In this document: one piece after another, positions 5,916-11,469 of the stretch | How the letters are laid out: each line of letters begins with the position of its first letter | Position numbering within the stretch: the first letter of the stretch is position 1 | From: an uncultured Lachnospiraceae bacterium | GTDB lineage: Bacteria > Bacillota_A > Clostridia > Lachnospirales > Lachnospiraceae | Length of the DNA: 11,469 bases | Assembly: GCA_900553635.1 (NCBI GenBank) | Contig: USDU01000063.1 | Location: 1-11,469, forward strand | Direction of reading: 5' to 3' | Translations under genes and position numbers: made by a program | Notes under the pieces: generated by a model | Seen by the model: the letters and a program-made list of their open reading frames with translations, nothing else | Told to the model about the DNA's origin: nothing | Databases searched by the model: none

Positions 5916-6570
5916 ATACCAGCCAGGCCAGCAATTTTACCCGGGAATCCTGACGCCGCTTATGGGTCTTCTCATGCGTCAGTACCAGAATCCGTTCTTC
6001 TGATGTAAGTCCTGCCGGGAGATAAATCCGCGGCCGGAAAAAGCCCATCAGGAAGGCAGAGCCTATCCAATCTGACTCATAGACGCCCTCTTCCAGCTTC
6101 ACTGCCAGAGCAGTCTTCCGACGCAGCCGCAGCCAGGAAAACAGACCGTAAAGCAACACCACTGTCACGCCGCCCAGCCAGATTCCAAACAGGATATTTT
6201 CCAATATAACCTCTGCTCCTGCCTCCGTTACCGTCGCCGCATTTACAGCCGCAGCGCCCTTTCCATCGCTCAGTGCGCTTCCTATGCGCTCCAGCACTGC
6301 TGTTATCCTTGCGCTCTGGTATCCGGCCAGAGTAAAGGTCATTCTTCCACCTGTCGAGTGAAAGCCCGGCACTCCATTCAGAATCCGGTAAAGACTGAAA
6401 GGCGACTGAAATGAAACCGAACACACCGCCCGGAAGAAGACCGGCAGCCACAAAAACGTCAGATATCGCTTGGGCAGCCGCGCCAGAAGCACCCGCACCG
6501 CCAGAACCAGCAGAACCGCCAGTGAAGCAGCCAGAGTCAGATTCCCTAATACCGTCATAAAGTCCGTCAT
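5701..6570 (-). CDS. M56 peptidase, N-terminal catalytic part (in-frame portion)
   Basis: This 289-residue frame holds two N-terminal membrane helices (about 8-30 and 36-53), an external segment, a third helix (about 127-147), the cytoplasmic zinc-protease part with HEKTH (His199, Glu200, His203) and a fourth membrane segment (about 211-235, VHWFNPLLWLAFILL). DMEMACDE (238-245) supplies the probable third zinc ligand. After residue 252 the translation stops resembling the family and runs about 37 residues of out-of-frame sequence to a TAA, so the true homologous part ends near 5815. The ATG overlaps the BlaI stop (ATGA) and has a GGAGG (6578-6582) 7 nt upstream. If translated as is, the protein would keep its protease core but lose the external sensor. 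Confidence 0.8.
   Translation of the reverse strand: MTDFMTVLGNLTLAASLAVLLVLAVRVLLARLPKRYLTFLWLPVFFRAVCSVSFQSPFSLYRILNGVPGFHSTGGRMTFTLAGYQSARITAVLERIGSALSDGKGAAAVNAATVTEAGAEVILENILFGIWLGGVTVVLLYGLFSWLRLRRKTALAVKLEEGVYESDWIGSAFLMGFFRPRIYLPAGLTSEERILVLTHEKTHKRRQDSRVKLLAWLVCAVHWFNPLLWLAFILLARDMEMACDEQVLEQLGDGGKEALQYLLAEAFRTGRVSDWYAGGFRREFREEPD
5814..5818 (-). other. G5 tract where the M56 reading frame breaks
   Basis: On the minus strand the sequence reads TTG GGG GAC in the catalytic frame. With four instead of five G it becomes TTG GGG ACG GAG GAA, joining LG to TEEKKRYS and restoring the family sequence. The tract is the only place needed to reconcile the two frames. Confidence 0.8.
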
Positions 6571-6944
6571 CTCATATCCTCCCCGTCTTCCTGATAAGTG
6601 TCAATCAGCTGCTTCAGTTCCTCAGCCTCTTTCCGGCTAAGCTTCTTCTCTCCCAGGAATGCTGCCACAAAGCCCGGCAGAGAATGGTCAAACCATTTTT
6701 CCACCACAGCCTGGCTCTCGTAACGCTGCACAGTCTCCTTCTTTACCAGGGCTGTCACAGCCCCATTCTCATTTTTCAGAATTTTCCGTTCTACCAGCTT
6801 TCGAAGCACTGTGTAAGTGGTCGATTTCTTCCAGCCCAGTCTCGGCAGGCATTCCTTGTAAAGTTCTGTGGAGCTTAAGGGCTCCTTTTCCCATACAATC
6901 TCCAGCAGACGGTATTCCGCGTCGTATAATTTTAAATCTTCCAT
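6567..6944 (-). CDS. BlaI/MecI/CopY family transcriptional repressor
   Basis: A 125-residue winged-helix repressor of the BlaI family, paired with the M56 sensor that follows. The N-terminal DNA-binding domain is clear: LYDAEYRLLEIVWEKEPLSSTELYKE, the recognition-helix region GWKKSTTYTVLRKLVERKIL and the wing NENGAVTALVKKE. The C-terminal helices (LSRKEAEELKQLIDTYQ) form the dimerisation tail. The frame is open 10 codons upstream, but the ATG at 6944 gives the usual MEDLKLYDAEYR start and has GGAGG about 12 nt upstream, whereas the earlier ATG has no ribosome binding site. Its stop overlaps the M56 ATG. A palindrome downstream of its promoter suggests autoregulation. The signal need not be an antibiotic: many Clostridia have such pairs with unknown ligands. 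Confidence 0.92.
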   Translation of the reverse strand: MEDLKLYDAEYRLLEIVWEKEPLSSTELYKECLPRLGWKKSTTYTVLRKLVERKILKNENGAVTALVKKETVQRYESQAVVEKWFDHSLPGFVAAFLGEKKLSRKEAEELKQLIDTYQEDGEDMR

Positions 6945-6993
6945 TGAGAATTTGCACCTCCATATCTTTTCCATGTTATATAGTCTATCGCTT

Positions 6994-7005
6994 TAAACCG
7001 GTTTA
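6994..7005. promoter_or_regulatory. Candidate BlaI operator (12-bp palindrome)
   Basis: TAAACCGGTTTA is perfectly self-complementary and lies at about +3 to +14 of the predicted blaI transcript. A further half-site TTAAACC (7011-7017) overlaps the -10. Position and symmetry suit a dimeric repressor, though the sequence differs from the TACA/TGTA operators of staphylococcal BlaI. Confidence 0.55.
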
Positions 7006-7014
7006 TCTAATTAA

Positions 7015-7043
7015 ACCTTACCATAAACAGCTGCACCTGTCAA
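7015..7043 (-). promoter_or_regulatory. Promoter of the BlaI/M56 operon
   Basis: A perfect -35 TTGACA (7038-7043) and a weak -10 TAAGGT (7015-7020) are separated by 17 nt on the minus strand. The start near 7008 gives a leader of about 64 nt. The -10 half overlaps a TTAAACC element repeated 18 nt further downstream within the candidate operator. Confidence 0.6.
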
Positions 7044-7082
7044 TCTGCCAATTCTTAAGTTTTTCTTTCTTTTCCGGATCTG

Positions 7083-7115
7083 AAAAGGACGAAAAACCTT
7101 TCCGGCTTTTCGTCC
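7083..7115 (-). terminator. Intrinsic terminator of the CarD-family gene
   Basis: On the minus strand GGACGAAAA (7107-7115) pairs perfectly with TTTTCGTCC (7087-7095), with extra CC/GG pairing inside, followed by TTTT (7083-7086). It begins 18 nt after the stop codon and isolates the gene from the blaI operon. Confidence 0.8.
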
Positions 7116-7133
7116 CACTACCATATCCGCTAT

Positions 7134-7643
7134 CTATACCTCCAGCAGATCAATTTTCTGCCCGATATACTGTCGCACATCGTCCTTCTCCATTCCCAGC
7201 ACGACAGCCAGCTCCGCATACAGATGCTCCTCCGCCGTATGGAAATACCGATCGTCCACCGTAGTGGCCCGCTTGCCTTCCGCCTCACGCTTCCGGCTCC
7301 GGAGATAGGAGGTCTTGATAATCCGGATCCATTCCCCCGGCTTACCGCTTTTGATGGCTTCTTTGTAAAGGCGCTCCCGTTCCTTATCGTCTGTCTCCGT
7401 CAGTTCCTCATTCTCCGGAATCCGCTCCACCAGCGCTTCCGCCTCTGCCTTATTCTTGACGGCCCGCATGGCGATTTTACTGTTGTCCACCGGTGTGAAA
7501 ATGGTGTTGCCCTTCTGAAAGCAGGGGCGAAGCACATAGTAAAGCTTCTCCCCGGAGGCTCCCTTCATCTTCATTCCCGTAATCTCTTCCACCAGACACA
7601 CGCCTGTCGTTCCATATACAATATAGCCGCCTTTTTCAAACAT
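7134..7643 (-). CDS. CarD/CdnL family RNA polymerase-binding regulator
   Basis: CarD-type proteins bind the RNA polymerase beta subunit and stabilise open promoter complexes; in several bacteria they affect rRNA and growth-related transcription. The 169-residue protein has the N-terminal Tudor-like polymerase-interacting domain (MFEKGGYIVYGTTGVCLVEEI through KLYYVLRP and NTIFTPVDN, about 1-60) and an all-helical, charged C-terminal domain that contacts upstream DNA (about 65-169). Length and pattern are those of Firmicutes CarD proteins. The frame is open 7 codons upstream, but the ATG at 7643 follows GGGAGG (7650-7655) at 6 nt and gives the standard start. The gene is monocistronic, with its own terminator and an elaborate upstream region of A-tracts and a leader hairpin. 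Confidence 0.93.
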   Translation of the reverse strand: MFEKGGYIVYGTTGVCLVEEITGMKMKGASGEKLYYVLRPCFQKGNTIFTPVDNSKIAMRAVKNKAEAEALVERIPENEELTETDDKERERLYKEAIKSGKPGEWIRIIKTSYLRSRKREAEGKRATTVDDRYFHTAEEHLYAELAVVLGMEKDDVRQYIGQKIDLLEV

Positions 7644-7685
7644 GAGAAACCTCCCTCTTATCATCAGTCGTTCTATCTTTCACAC

Positions 7686-7717
7686 AAAAAAACCGCGCGC
7701 AGTCAGCGAAACGGTTT
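7686..7717 (-). terminator. Terminator-like hairpin in the carD leader (possible attenuator)
   Basis: On the minus strand AAACCG (7712-7717) pairs with CGGTTT (7690-7695), with inner CGC/GCG pairing possible, and runs into seven T residues (7686-7692). It lies about 40 nt before the carD ATG and just after the most likely promoter. It may be an attenuator, or a second stop for transcripts from the upstream regulator gene if carD starts downstream of it. Confidence 0.55.
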
Positions 7718-7735
7718 ATTAGCTACTATATTTTA

Positions 7736-7765
7736 ATATTACCAGAATATTTTCTGTTTTTCTAA
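7736..7765 (-). promoter_or_regulatory. Candidate extended -10 promoter of carD
   Basis: On the minus strand TGG immediately precedes TAATAT (7736-7744), an extended -10. The -35 is weak (TTAGAA at 7760-7765, 18 nt away). A-tract repeats GAAAAACAGAAAA just upstream could act as an UP-like element and compensate for it. Confidence 0.45.
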
Positions 7766-7792
7766 TGTTTTTTCGTCTGTTTTCTGTTTTTC
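7750..7792. repeat. 13-bp direct repeat in phased A-tracts upstream of carD
   Basis: TTTTCTGTTTTTC occurs exactly at 7750-7762 and 7780-7792, a 30-bp period (about three helical turns), with another T-run at 7768-7773 between them. The near-10-bp phasing of T-tracts predicts intrinsic curvature next to the carD promoter. Confidence 0.6.
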
Positions 7793-7862
7793 GTGATTTT
7801 GCATGATACACACGGATCCGTTTTTGTGCGTTTTTTCCATACTTTTGCGGCTCGGGGACGTG

Positions 7863-7899
7863 AAAAAGGCAGGTCGGCCTTGCAGCCTCCTGCCCTTTT
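7863..7899 (-). terminator. Terminator of the HAD/PRD-regulator operon
   Basis: On the minus strand GGCAGG (7889-7894) pairs with CCTGCC (7868-7873), with inner GGC/GCC pairing, followed by TTTTT (7863-7867). It is about 75 nt after the regulator's stop codon. The rest of the 308-nt gap between this gene and carD holds A-tracts, the carD promoter region and the leader hairpin; no small gene is evident. Confidence 0.75.
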
Positions 7900-7972
7900 C
7901 TTCTGTCCCGTATGTAAAGTCTTGTTATGGAAATATAATAGAACTATCTTTTTATACCAGCTCTTTCATATC

Positions 7973-9880
7973 CTATTCCTCCTCTATGATATACAGAAAG
8001 AACGCGGTTCTCTCTGAAATCGGTATTCTTACCTGGAGTGTAGTCTCCGCCATCTCGAAGAATTTCTCCATAATCAGGAACACATCCGGGTATTCCTTTT
8101 TCACCCGGTAATACTCCTGGTTGAACTCGCCGTTGGGATCCTCGGTGACCTCTCCGGAGAGCCAGCGCTTCACGGCCATGCTCATATGAATCACCAGACC
8201 CAGCATGGCGTCCTGACCCATCCGGATCTGGGGCGGAAGCTTGGCCACATATTCCAGCAGCGCCAGAATCAGGTCGCTCATGGTTCCGGCTGCCTCGGCC
8301 AGATTTTTCCCGGAATTCTGTCCCTGAAGCTGTACCGATACGGGCATCTCGGGCTTGGACTGGAACGAGGCCTGGTTCTTCTGCTTCATAGGAAGCTCGT
8401 CCACCAGCTTTCCATATTTCAGGAAGTCCTGGATTCTCTGAATATCCTCCGCCAGCAGCACACCGGAAATCTTCACTACCGGCACCAGGCTGTTCTCCAA
8501 CGGAATCGTGGAAATGGCAAAATCCACGCCCTTCAGATCACTGGCCTTTAAAAGCTGATAGGGGGAAACCTGTCCCACCACATTCAGCATCGGGAATACA
8601 TGCTTGATACGGAGCGTCAGGAAATGGGACAGGCCCTTACCGGTGGCGCAGACCACCATGACATTTTTCCGTTCGCTCTCCGCCTGGATTCCATTTTTAT
8701 ATAAGTAAACTGCCAGATAGCAGATTTCCATCACGCCGAGCTTCTGCCCGATCTCGTCCTCGATAATTTCCGCAAGCTTCTCTGCCAGCTGGAAATAGGA
8801 ATAATAGTATTCCTGAATTTCCCGGAGCACGTAGGTGTTTTCCTCCGCCTGATGCTCCGCTTCGCTCATAGTCAGGTAATTCTTGATATGTTCCTCCAGA
8901 TCCCGCCGCAGACTCTGAAGCTCGAAGCTTTCCCTCTCCTCGCCATTTTCCAGATAGGACATGATCCGCTCCATGATACGCTCCAGAATCTCATCCCGTA
9001 CCCGGTAGCCCTCGGTACAGACGCCATAATCGCGAAGAACCGCGGAAAGCCTCTGAAGCTCCTGTCGATTGCAGCCCCGGCTGTCCTCCTCGCAGAGCTT
9101 GGTCAGAAGCTCATAGGGATATCCCTCCTCCGCGTCCAGCTCTTCCCGGCTCTCCTCCAGCACCGCTGCCCGGATCTGCCGGATGATACAGTAGCTCAGG
9201 AGATTCAGGTAAACGGTATTGGAAATCCATACGTTGTACTTGCCGTTCAGCTGCCGGATTTTTCGACTCATATCCCGGATGGACTGGCCGGTCACGCGGC
9301 TCTTCAACTCCTCCGGCAGCAGAAGATACCAGTCCTCCGCTGTGTAGCTTCCCATGAACCGGGCGGTCAGAAGCTTTACCGCCTGTTTTCTGAGCGTAAG
9401 CTCGTCGCCCTCCAGGCGGTAGCCCTGGGCCTTCCGGATATCCAGCCGGAAGCTTCCGCCGAAATATTCCTCCAGGCGGCCCAGGCCTCTGGTCAGCGTG
9501 GACTTAGAAGCCAGATAAACCTCCGCCAGTTTTTCTGCAGTCACATAACCTTTCTGGCTGAACAGGTAGAAAAACAGACTGGCAAAGCGCTGTTCCTCAT
9601 CGCCGTCTACGAAGCTTCCCTTACTTCCGCTATCCCACTGGACCAGCAGAGCCGAACAGTCCGGCTTCTGGGCGGCCGGAATAAAATATCCTTTCTTAGT
9701 CAGGTAGCCAATTTCAATACCGTATTCCTGACAAATCCGCTTCAAATCCTGCATATCATACCGGATGGTCCGTTCGCTCTTCTGAAGCTTCTCCTTTAAG
9801 GTGGCAATATCCAGAGGAACACCCGCCATCATCAGCTGTCTGAAAATCTCAATCTGTCTCGGTTTTGGAATTTCTCTCAT
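7973..9880 (-). CDS. PRD- and EIIB-domain transcriptional regulator (BglG/LicR/ManR-like superfamily)
   Basis: A 635-residue cytoplasmic regulator normally controlled by PTS phosphorylation. An N-terminal HTH (about 9-62, with LQKSERTIRYDMQDLKRI) and a second Mga-like HTH (about 100-160) make it a DNA-binding regulator, not an RNA-binding antiterminator, despite usual database naming. PRD-like regions follow (about 195-295 and 300-400), then an EIIB-like domain with the phosphorylatable Cys411 in VMVVCATGKGLS, and a further PRD-like helical domain (about 535-635) with His565 (VIHMSMAVKRW). No EIIA domain is present, unlike LicR or ManR. Several canonical PRD histidines appear replaced (Tyr392, Tyr630; none in the first PRD). 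It follows a HAD phosphatase gene by 21 nt. The ribosome binding site is weak (GGAG only 3 nt away, AAAGG 11 nt away). The target genes are not visible. Confidence 0.87.
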   Translation of the reverse strand: MREIPKPRQIEIFRQLMMAGVPLDIATLKEKLQKSERTIRYDMQDLKRICQEYGIEIGYLTKKGYFIPAAQKPDCSALLVQWDSGSKGSFVDGDEEQRFASLFFYLFSQKGYVTAEKLAEVYLASKSTLTRGLGRLEEYFGGSFRLDIRKAQGYRLEGDELTLRKQAVKLLTARFMGSYTAEDWYLLLPEELKSRVTGQSIRDMSRKIRQLNGKYNVWISNTVYLNLLSYCIIRQIRAAVLEESREELDAEEGYPYELLTKLCEEDSRGCNRQELQRLSAVLRDYGVCTEGYRVRDEILERIMERIMSYLENGEERESFELQSLRRDLEEHIKNYLTMSEAEHQAEENTYVLREIQEYYYSYFQLAEKLAEIIEDEIGQKLGVMEICYLAVYLYKNGIQAESERKNVMVVCATGKGLSHFLTLRIKHVFPMLNVVGQVSPYQLLKASDLKGVDFAISTIPLENSLVPVVKISGVLLAEDIQRIQDFLKYGKLVDELPMKQKNQASFQSKPEMPVSVQLQGQNSGKNLAEAAGTMSDLILALLEYVAKLPPQIRMGQDAMLGLVIHMSMAVKRWLSGEVTEDPNGEFNQEYYRVKKEYPDVFLIMEKFFEMAETTLQVRIPISERTAFFLYIIEEE

Positions 9881-9901
9881 GTGCTCCGCCGCCTTTCTTT
9901 C

Positions 9902-10780
9902 TCAGATAATACCGTATTTCTCAAGGGCCTGGGCAATGCCGTCCTCATTGTTGCTGCCGGTCACAGCAAAGGCGTGATCCTTCACATAATCCGCCGCGTT
10001 TTCCATGGCGATACCATAGGCTACGCTGTGGAACATATCCACATCGTTTTCGCCGTCTCCGAATGCGATGACCTCTTCCGGCTTAATCCCCTCCCGTTCC
10101 ATCAGCTCCTTCAGTGTCCGTCCCTTGGTGATTCCCTTGGGCGCAATCTCGATGAGCCTGGGATCCGTCCGGACGATCTCGTATCGGTCCGCATACGCCT
10201 CCGTCAGCATTTTGTAAAGCTCGTTGATCCACTCCGGATTGTCCGTGGCATTGATCTTATTCAGGCTGTCCGGCAGTTCCTCCATGGACGTAATCTCGAT
10301 GAGTCTGGGATAACCATTGATATTCTCGGTCACCCAGGACCAGGCTCCGGCCACCATAGGGTGATCCTCCGAATATCCTTTTTTAACACGCTCCCGCTCC
10401 TTAATGGGCCTCATCCAATCCGGAATCCAATAATGGATGGCGTCGTCCTCGTAACACTGAATTTCCACCTCCCAGTTCTGAAGGATCGGAAAGAGCAGCG
10501 CTGCGTCCGCCTGAACGAGGCAGGTCTTTTTATGGCGTCCGCCCTCGGTCAGGTCGTTGACGGTCAATCCGTTATTTTCAATGAGACAGCCACCGTACTT
10601 CAGAAGCTCCAGCTCCCTGGCGTAGGGCATCTGCCGCACATAGCTGCGACCACTGGCCAGAATCAGGCGGATGCCTTTTTTCTGACAGACCATCAGCGCC
10701 TCCTTTGTGCGCGCTCCAATCTCATCTCTGCCGTTCAGCAATGTACCGTCCATATCGGTTACAATCCACTTTACATTCAT
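9902..10780 (-). CDS. Cof-type HAD-IIB sugar-phosphate phosphatase
   Basis: A 292-residue soluble HAD phosphatase of the Cof/IIB type, whose members usually dephosphorylate sugar phosphates, nucleotides or cofactor phosphates. Motif I is VTDMDGTLL (nucleophile Asp9, Asp11), motif II is LASGRS (Ser43), motif III is the lysine in KGITKGRTL (Lys219 or Lys215) and motif IV is GDGENDVDM (Asp242, Asp246). A C2-type cap fills the middle (about 85-195), with an insertion rich in tryptophan and charge (WIPDWMRPIKERERVKKGYSED begins at 118). The start follows AAGGGG (10789-10794) at 8 nt. It is the first gene of a two-gene operon with the PRD regulator, suggesting it handles a phosphosugar of the same regulon. 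The substrate cannot be read from the sequence. Confidence 0.92.
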   Translation of the reverse strand: MNVKWIVTDMDGTLLNGRDEIGARTKEALMVCQKKGIRLILASGRSYVRQMPYARELELLKYGGCLIENNGLTVNDLTEGGRHKKTCLVQADAALLFPILQNWEVEIQCYEDDAIHYWIPDWMRPIKERERVKKGYSEDHPMVAGAWSWVTENINGYPRLIEITSMEELPDSLNKINATDNPEWINELYKMLTEAYADRYEIVRTDPRLIEIAPKGITKGRTLKELMEREGIKPEEVIAFGDGENDVDMFHSVAYGIAMENAADYVKDHAFAVTGSNNEDGIAQALEKYGII

Positions 10781-10805
10781 TTTACTTACCCCTTATATGT
10801 CTGTA

Positions 10806-10814
10806 ATCATAGCA
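10806..10814 (-). promoter_or_regulatory. Candidate extended -10 promoter of the HAD/PRD-regulator operon
   Basis: On the minus strand TGC precedes TATGAT (10806-10811), an extended -10. No good -35 is found at 16-18 nt, so an activator may be needed or the promoter is wrongly placed. The leader would be about 20 nt. Confidence 0.4.
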
Positions 10815-10923
10815 TAGCTTTTCACTTCAATAGCCACTATTTCTTTGCACTTTTCTCTGTATACATTGCAAAAATGAATCTGTTTTGTCAAGGTCTAATA
10901 TTTTTTTTATTTTCAGAAAACCT

Positions 10924-10952
10924 GCATAGAAAAATTTCCATTCGGAAATCTT
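10924..10952 (+). promoter_or_regulatory. Sigma-F/sigma-G-like promoter of sigG
   Basis: GCATA (10924-10928), a 15-nt spacer and GGAAATCTT (10944-10952) resemble the forespore promoter pattern GYATA with a GGnnAnAnT -10, missing one of the five defined -10 bases. The start near 10958 gives a leader of about 30 nt. An inverted repeat ATTTCC-ATTC-GGAAAT (10934-10949) overlaps the -10. This fits the known sigma-F dependence of spoIIIG in Bacillus. Confidence 0.5.
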
Positions 10953-10987
10953 GTTATTATCAAATTTTTACAGGAGGCGTATACCGG

Positions 10988-11469
10988 ATGGCACTGAATA
11001 AGGTTGAAATTTGCGGGGTAAATACAGCGAAACTGCCTGTCCTGACACAGGAAGAAAAGGACGCTTTATGGAAACGGATTACAGCGGGTGACGCAACCGC
11101 CCGGGAGCTTTATATCAAGGGCAATCTCCGGCTGGTTTTGAGCGTTATCAAGCGATTTTCAGGAAGTTCGGAAAATGCGGACGACCTGTTCCAGATCGGG
11201 TGTATCGGTCTCATGAAAGCCATCGACAATTTTGACAACACCCTGGGCGTCAAATTTTCCACTTATGCAGTCCCCATGATCGCCGGGGAAATCCGCCGTT
11301 ATCTCCGGGATAACAACAGTATCCGGGTCAGCCGTTCCTTACGGGATACGGCCTACAAGGCTATTTACGCCAGGGAAAATCTGACCCGCCAGTATGCCAG
11401 GGAACCATGCTTAAGCGAAATCGCCACGGAAATCGGCATTCCGGACGAGGAAATCGTCTTTGCCCTGGA
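10988..11469 (+). CDS. sigG: RNA polymerase sporulation sigma factor SigG (5' part, cut by window edge)
   Basis: The visible 160 codons encode the N-terminal two-thirds of sigma-G, which directs late gene expression in the forespore. The start MALNKVEICGVNTAKLPVLT carries the NKVEICG signature specific to SigG. Sigma region 2 follows (NLRLVLSVIKRF, DDLFQIGCIGLMKAIDNFD at about 46-83, then KFSTYAVPMIAGEIRRYLRDN), with the promoter-melting/-10 recognition segment, and region 3 begins at IRVSRSLRD and runs to the window edge at EEIVFALD. Region 4 is beyond the window. The ATG follows AGGAGG (10972-10977) at 10 nt. It diverges from the HAD/PRD operon across a 207-nt AT-rich spacer. No spoIIGA or sigE lies immediately upstream, unlike the usual spoIIGA-sigE-sigG order. 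Confidence 0.96.
   Translation, partial: MALNKVEICGVNTAKLPVLTQEEKDALWKRITAGDATARELYIKGNLRLVLSVIKRFSGSSENADDLFQIGCIGLMKAIDNFDNTLGVKFSTYAVPMIAGEIRRYLRDNNSIRVSRSLRDTAYKAIYARENLTRQYAREPCLSEIATEIGIPDEEIVFAL

Larger units (their letters stand above)
4782..6570 (-). pseudogene. M56 (BlaR1-like) membrane metallopeptidase sensor, split by a +1 frameshift
   Basis: Read as one gene this would be a 595-residue M56 family sensor of the BlaR1/MecR1 class, which cleaves or triggers cleavage of its partner BlaI repressor when an external signal is sensed. The first frame covers membrane helices and the zinc motif; family-type sequence then leaves that frame at a G5 tract (plus strand 5814-5818) and resumes in another with EEKKRYSTFLLKLSAPGAF, exactly where the family continues. 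Removing one G restores a continuous LGTEEKKRYS reading and an uninterrupted frame to 4782. Both halves look well conserved, with no other stop or shift. So this is a very recent inactivation, a phase-variable tract, a frameshifting site or a base-calling error. The upstream partner overlaps its start by 4 nt. Confidence 0.8.

Noticed and set aside
7813..7825. CGGATCCG followed by TTTTT as a terminator
   Set aside because: The palindrome has no loop, so it cannot form a useful hairpin, and flanking CACA/TGTG adds only 4 bp.
7923..7939. TATAAT box at 7934-7939 on the plus strand
   Set aside because: No acceptable -35 at 16-18 nt (the closest is TATGTA), and downstream is the antisense of the regulator gene with no plus-strand gene to express.
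8852..9799. 315-codon open frame on the plus strand
   Set aside because: It lies wholly antisense to the PRD regulator, whose domains are unmistakable. Its translation resembles no known family.
1..11469. CRISPR arrays, insertion sequences, phage or toxin-antitoxin modules
   Set aside because: No regularly spaced repeats, transposase, integrase or small paired toxin/antitoxin frames were seen on either strand.

Overview
The window reads as chromosomal DNA of an endospore-forming member of the Clostridia, most likely Lachnospiraceae. The reasons are a forespore sigma factor (SigG), a YlmC/YmxH-type PRC-barrel protein, a DUF5688 protein, a BlaI/M56 pair with the C-terminal architecture common in that family, a moderate-GC coding bias, AT-rich spacers and strong GGAGG ribosome binding sites. 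Most genes lie on the minus strand. No transposase, integrase, phage gene or CRISPR array is visible.

Layout. 1-55 holds the first 18 codons of an unrecognised minus-strand gene with its own promoter and a cluster of TTGTnACAA-like repeats upstream. 174-1064 is a DUF5688 protein. A divergent spacer then carries its promoter and the promoter of a tRNA-Arg(CCG) at 1296-1368, which is followed by a strong terminator. 1531-4266 is a conserved housekeeping block on the minus strand, transcribed in the order nrdR, yqeG-like HAD phosphatase, M24 Xaa-Pro peptidase, efp. The first three are tightly packed (9-15 nt, then a 4-nt ATGA overlap). efp also has its own promoter. Diverging from nrdR is a small YlmC/YmxH gene at 4439-4690.

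4703-4740 is a terminator shared by the two converging units. 4782-6944 is a BlaI repressor/M56 (BlaR1-like) sensor operon whose M56 gene is split by one extra G in a G5 tract; the blaI promoter carries a 12-bp palindrome placed like an operator. 7134-7643 is a CarD-family RNA polymerase-binding regulator with an A-tract-rich promoter region and a terminator-like hairpin in its leader. 7973-10780 is a two-gene operon of a Cof-type HAD phosphatase followed by a PRD/EIIB regulator; no PTS permease is next to it. Diverging from it is sigG (10988 to the window edge), preceded by a sigma-F/sigma-G-like promoter.

None of this is clearly a new system. The points most worth checking are the single-base split of the M56 sensor, the GGADGPT peptide just outside its last membrane helix, the candidate BlaI operator, the carD leader hairpin, the unusual domain order and missing histidines of the PRD regulator, and the repeat cluster at 80-168. 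All functional statements are family inferences from reading the sequence; no searches were run.
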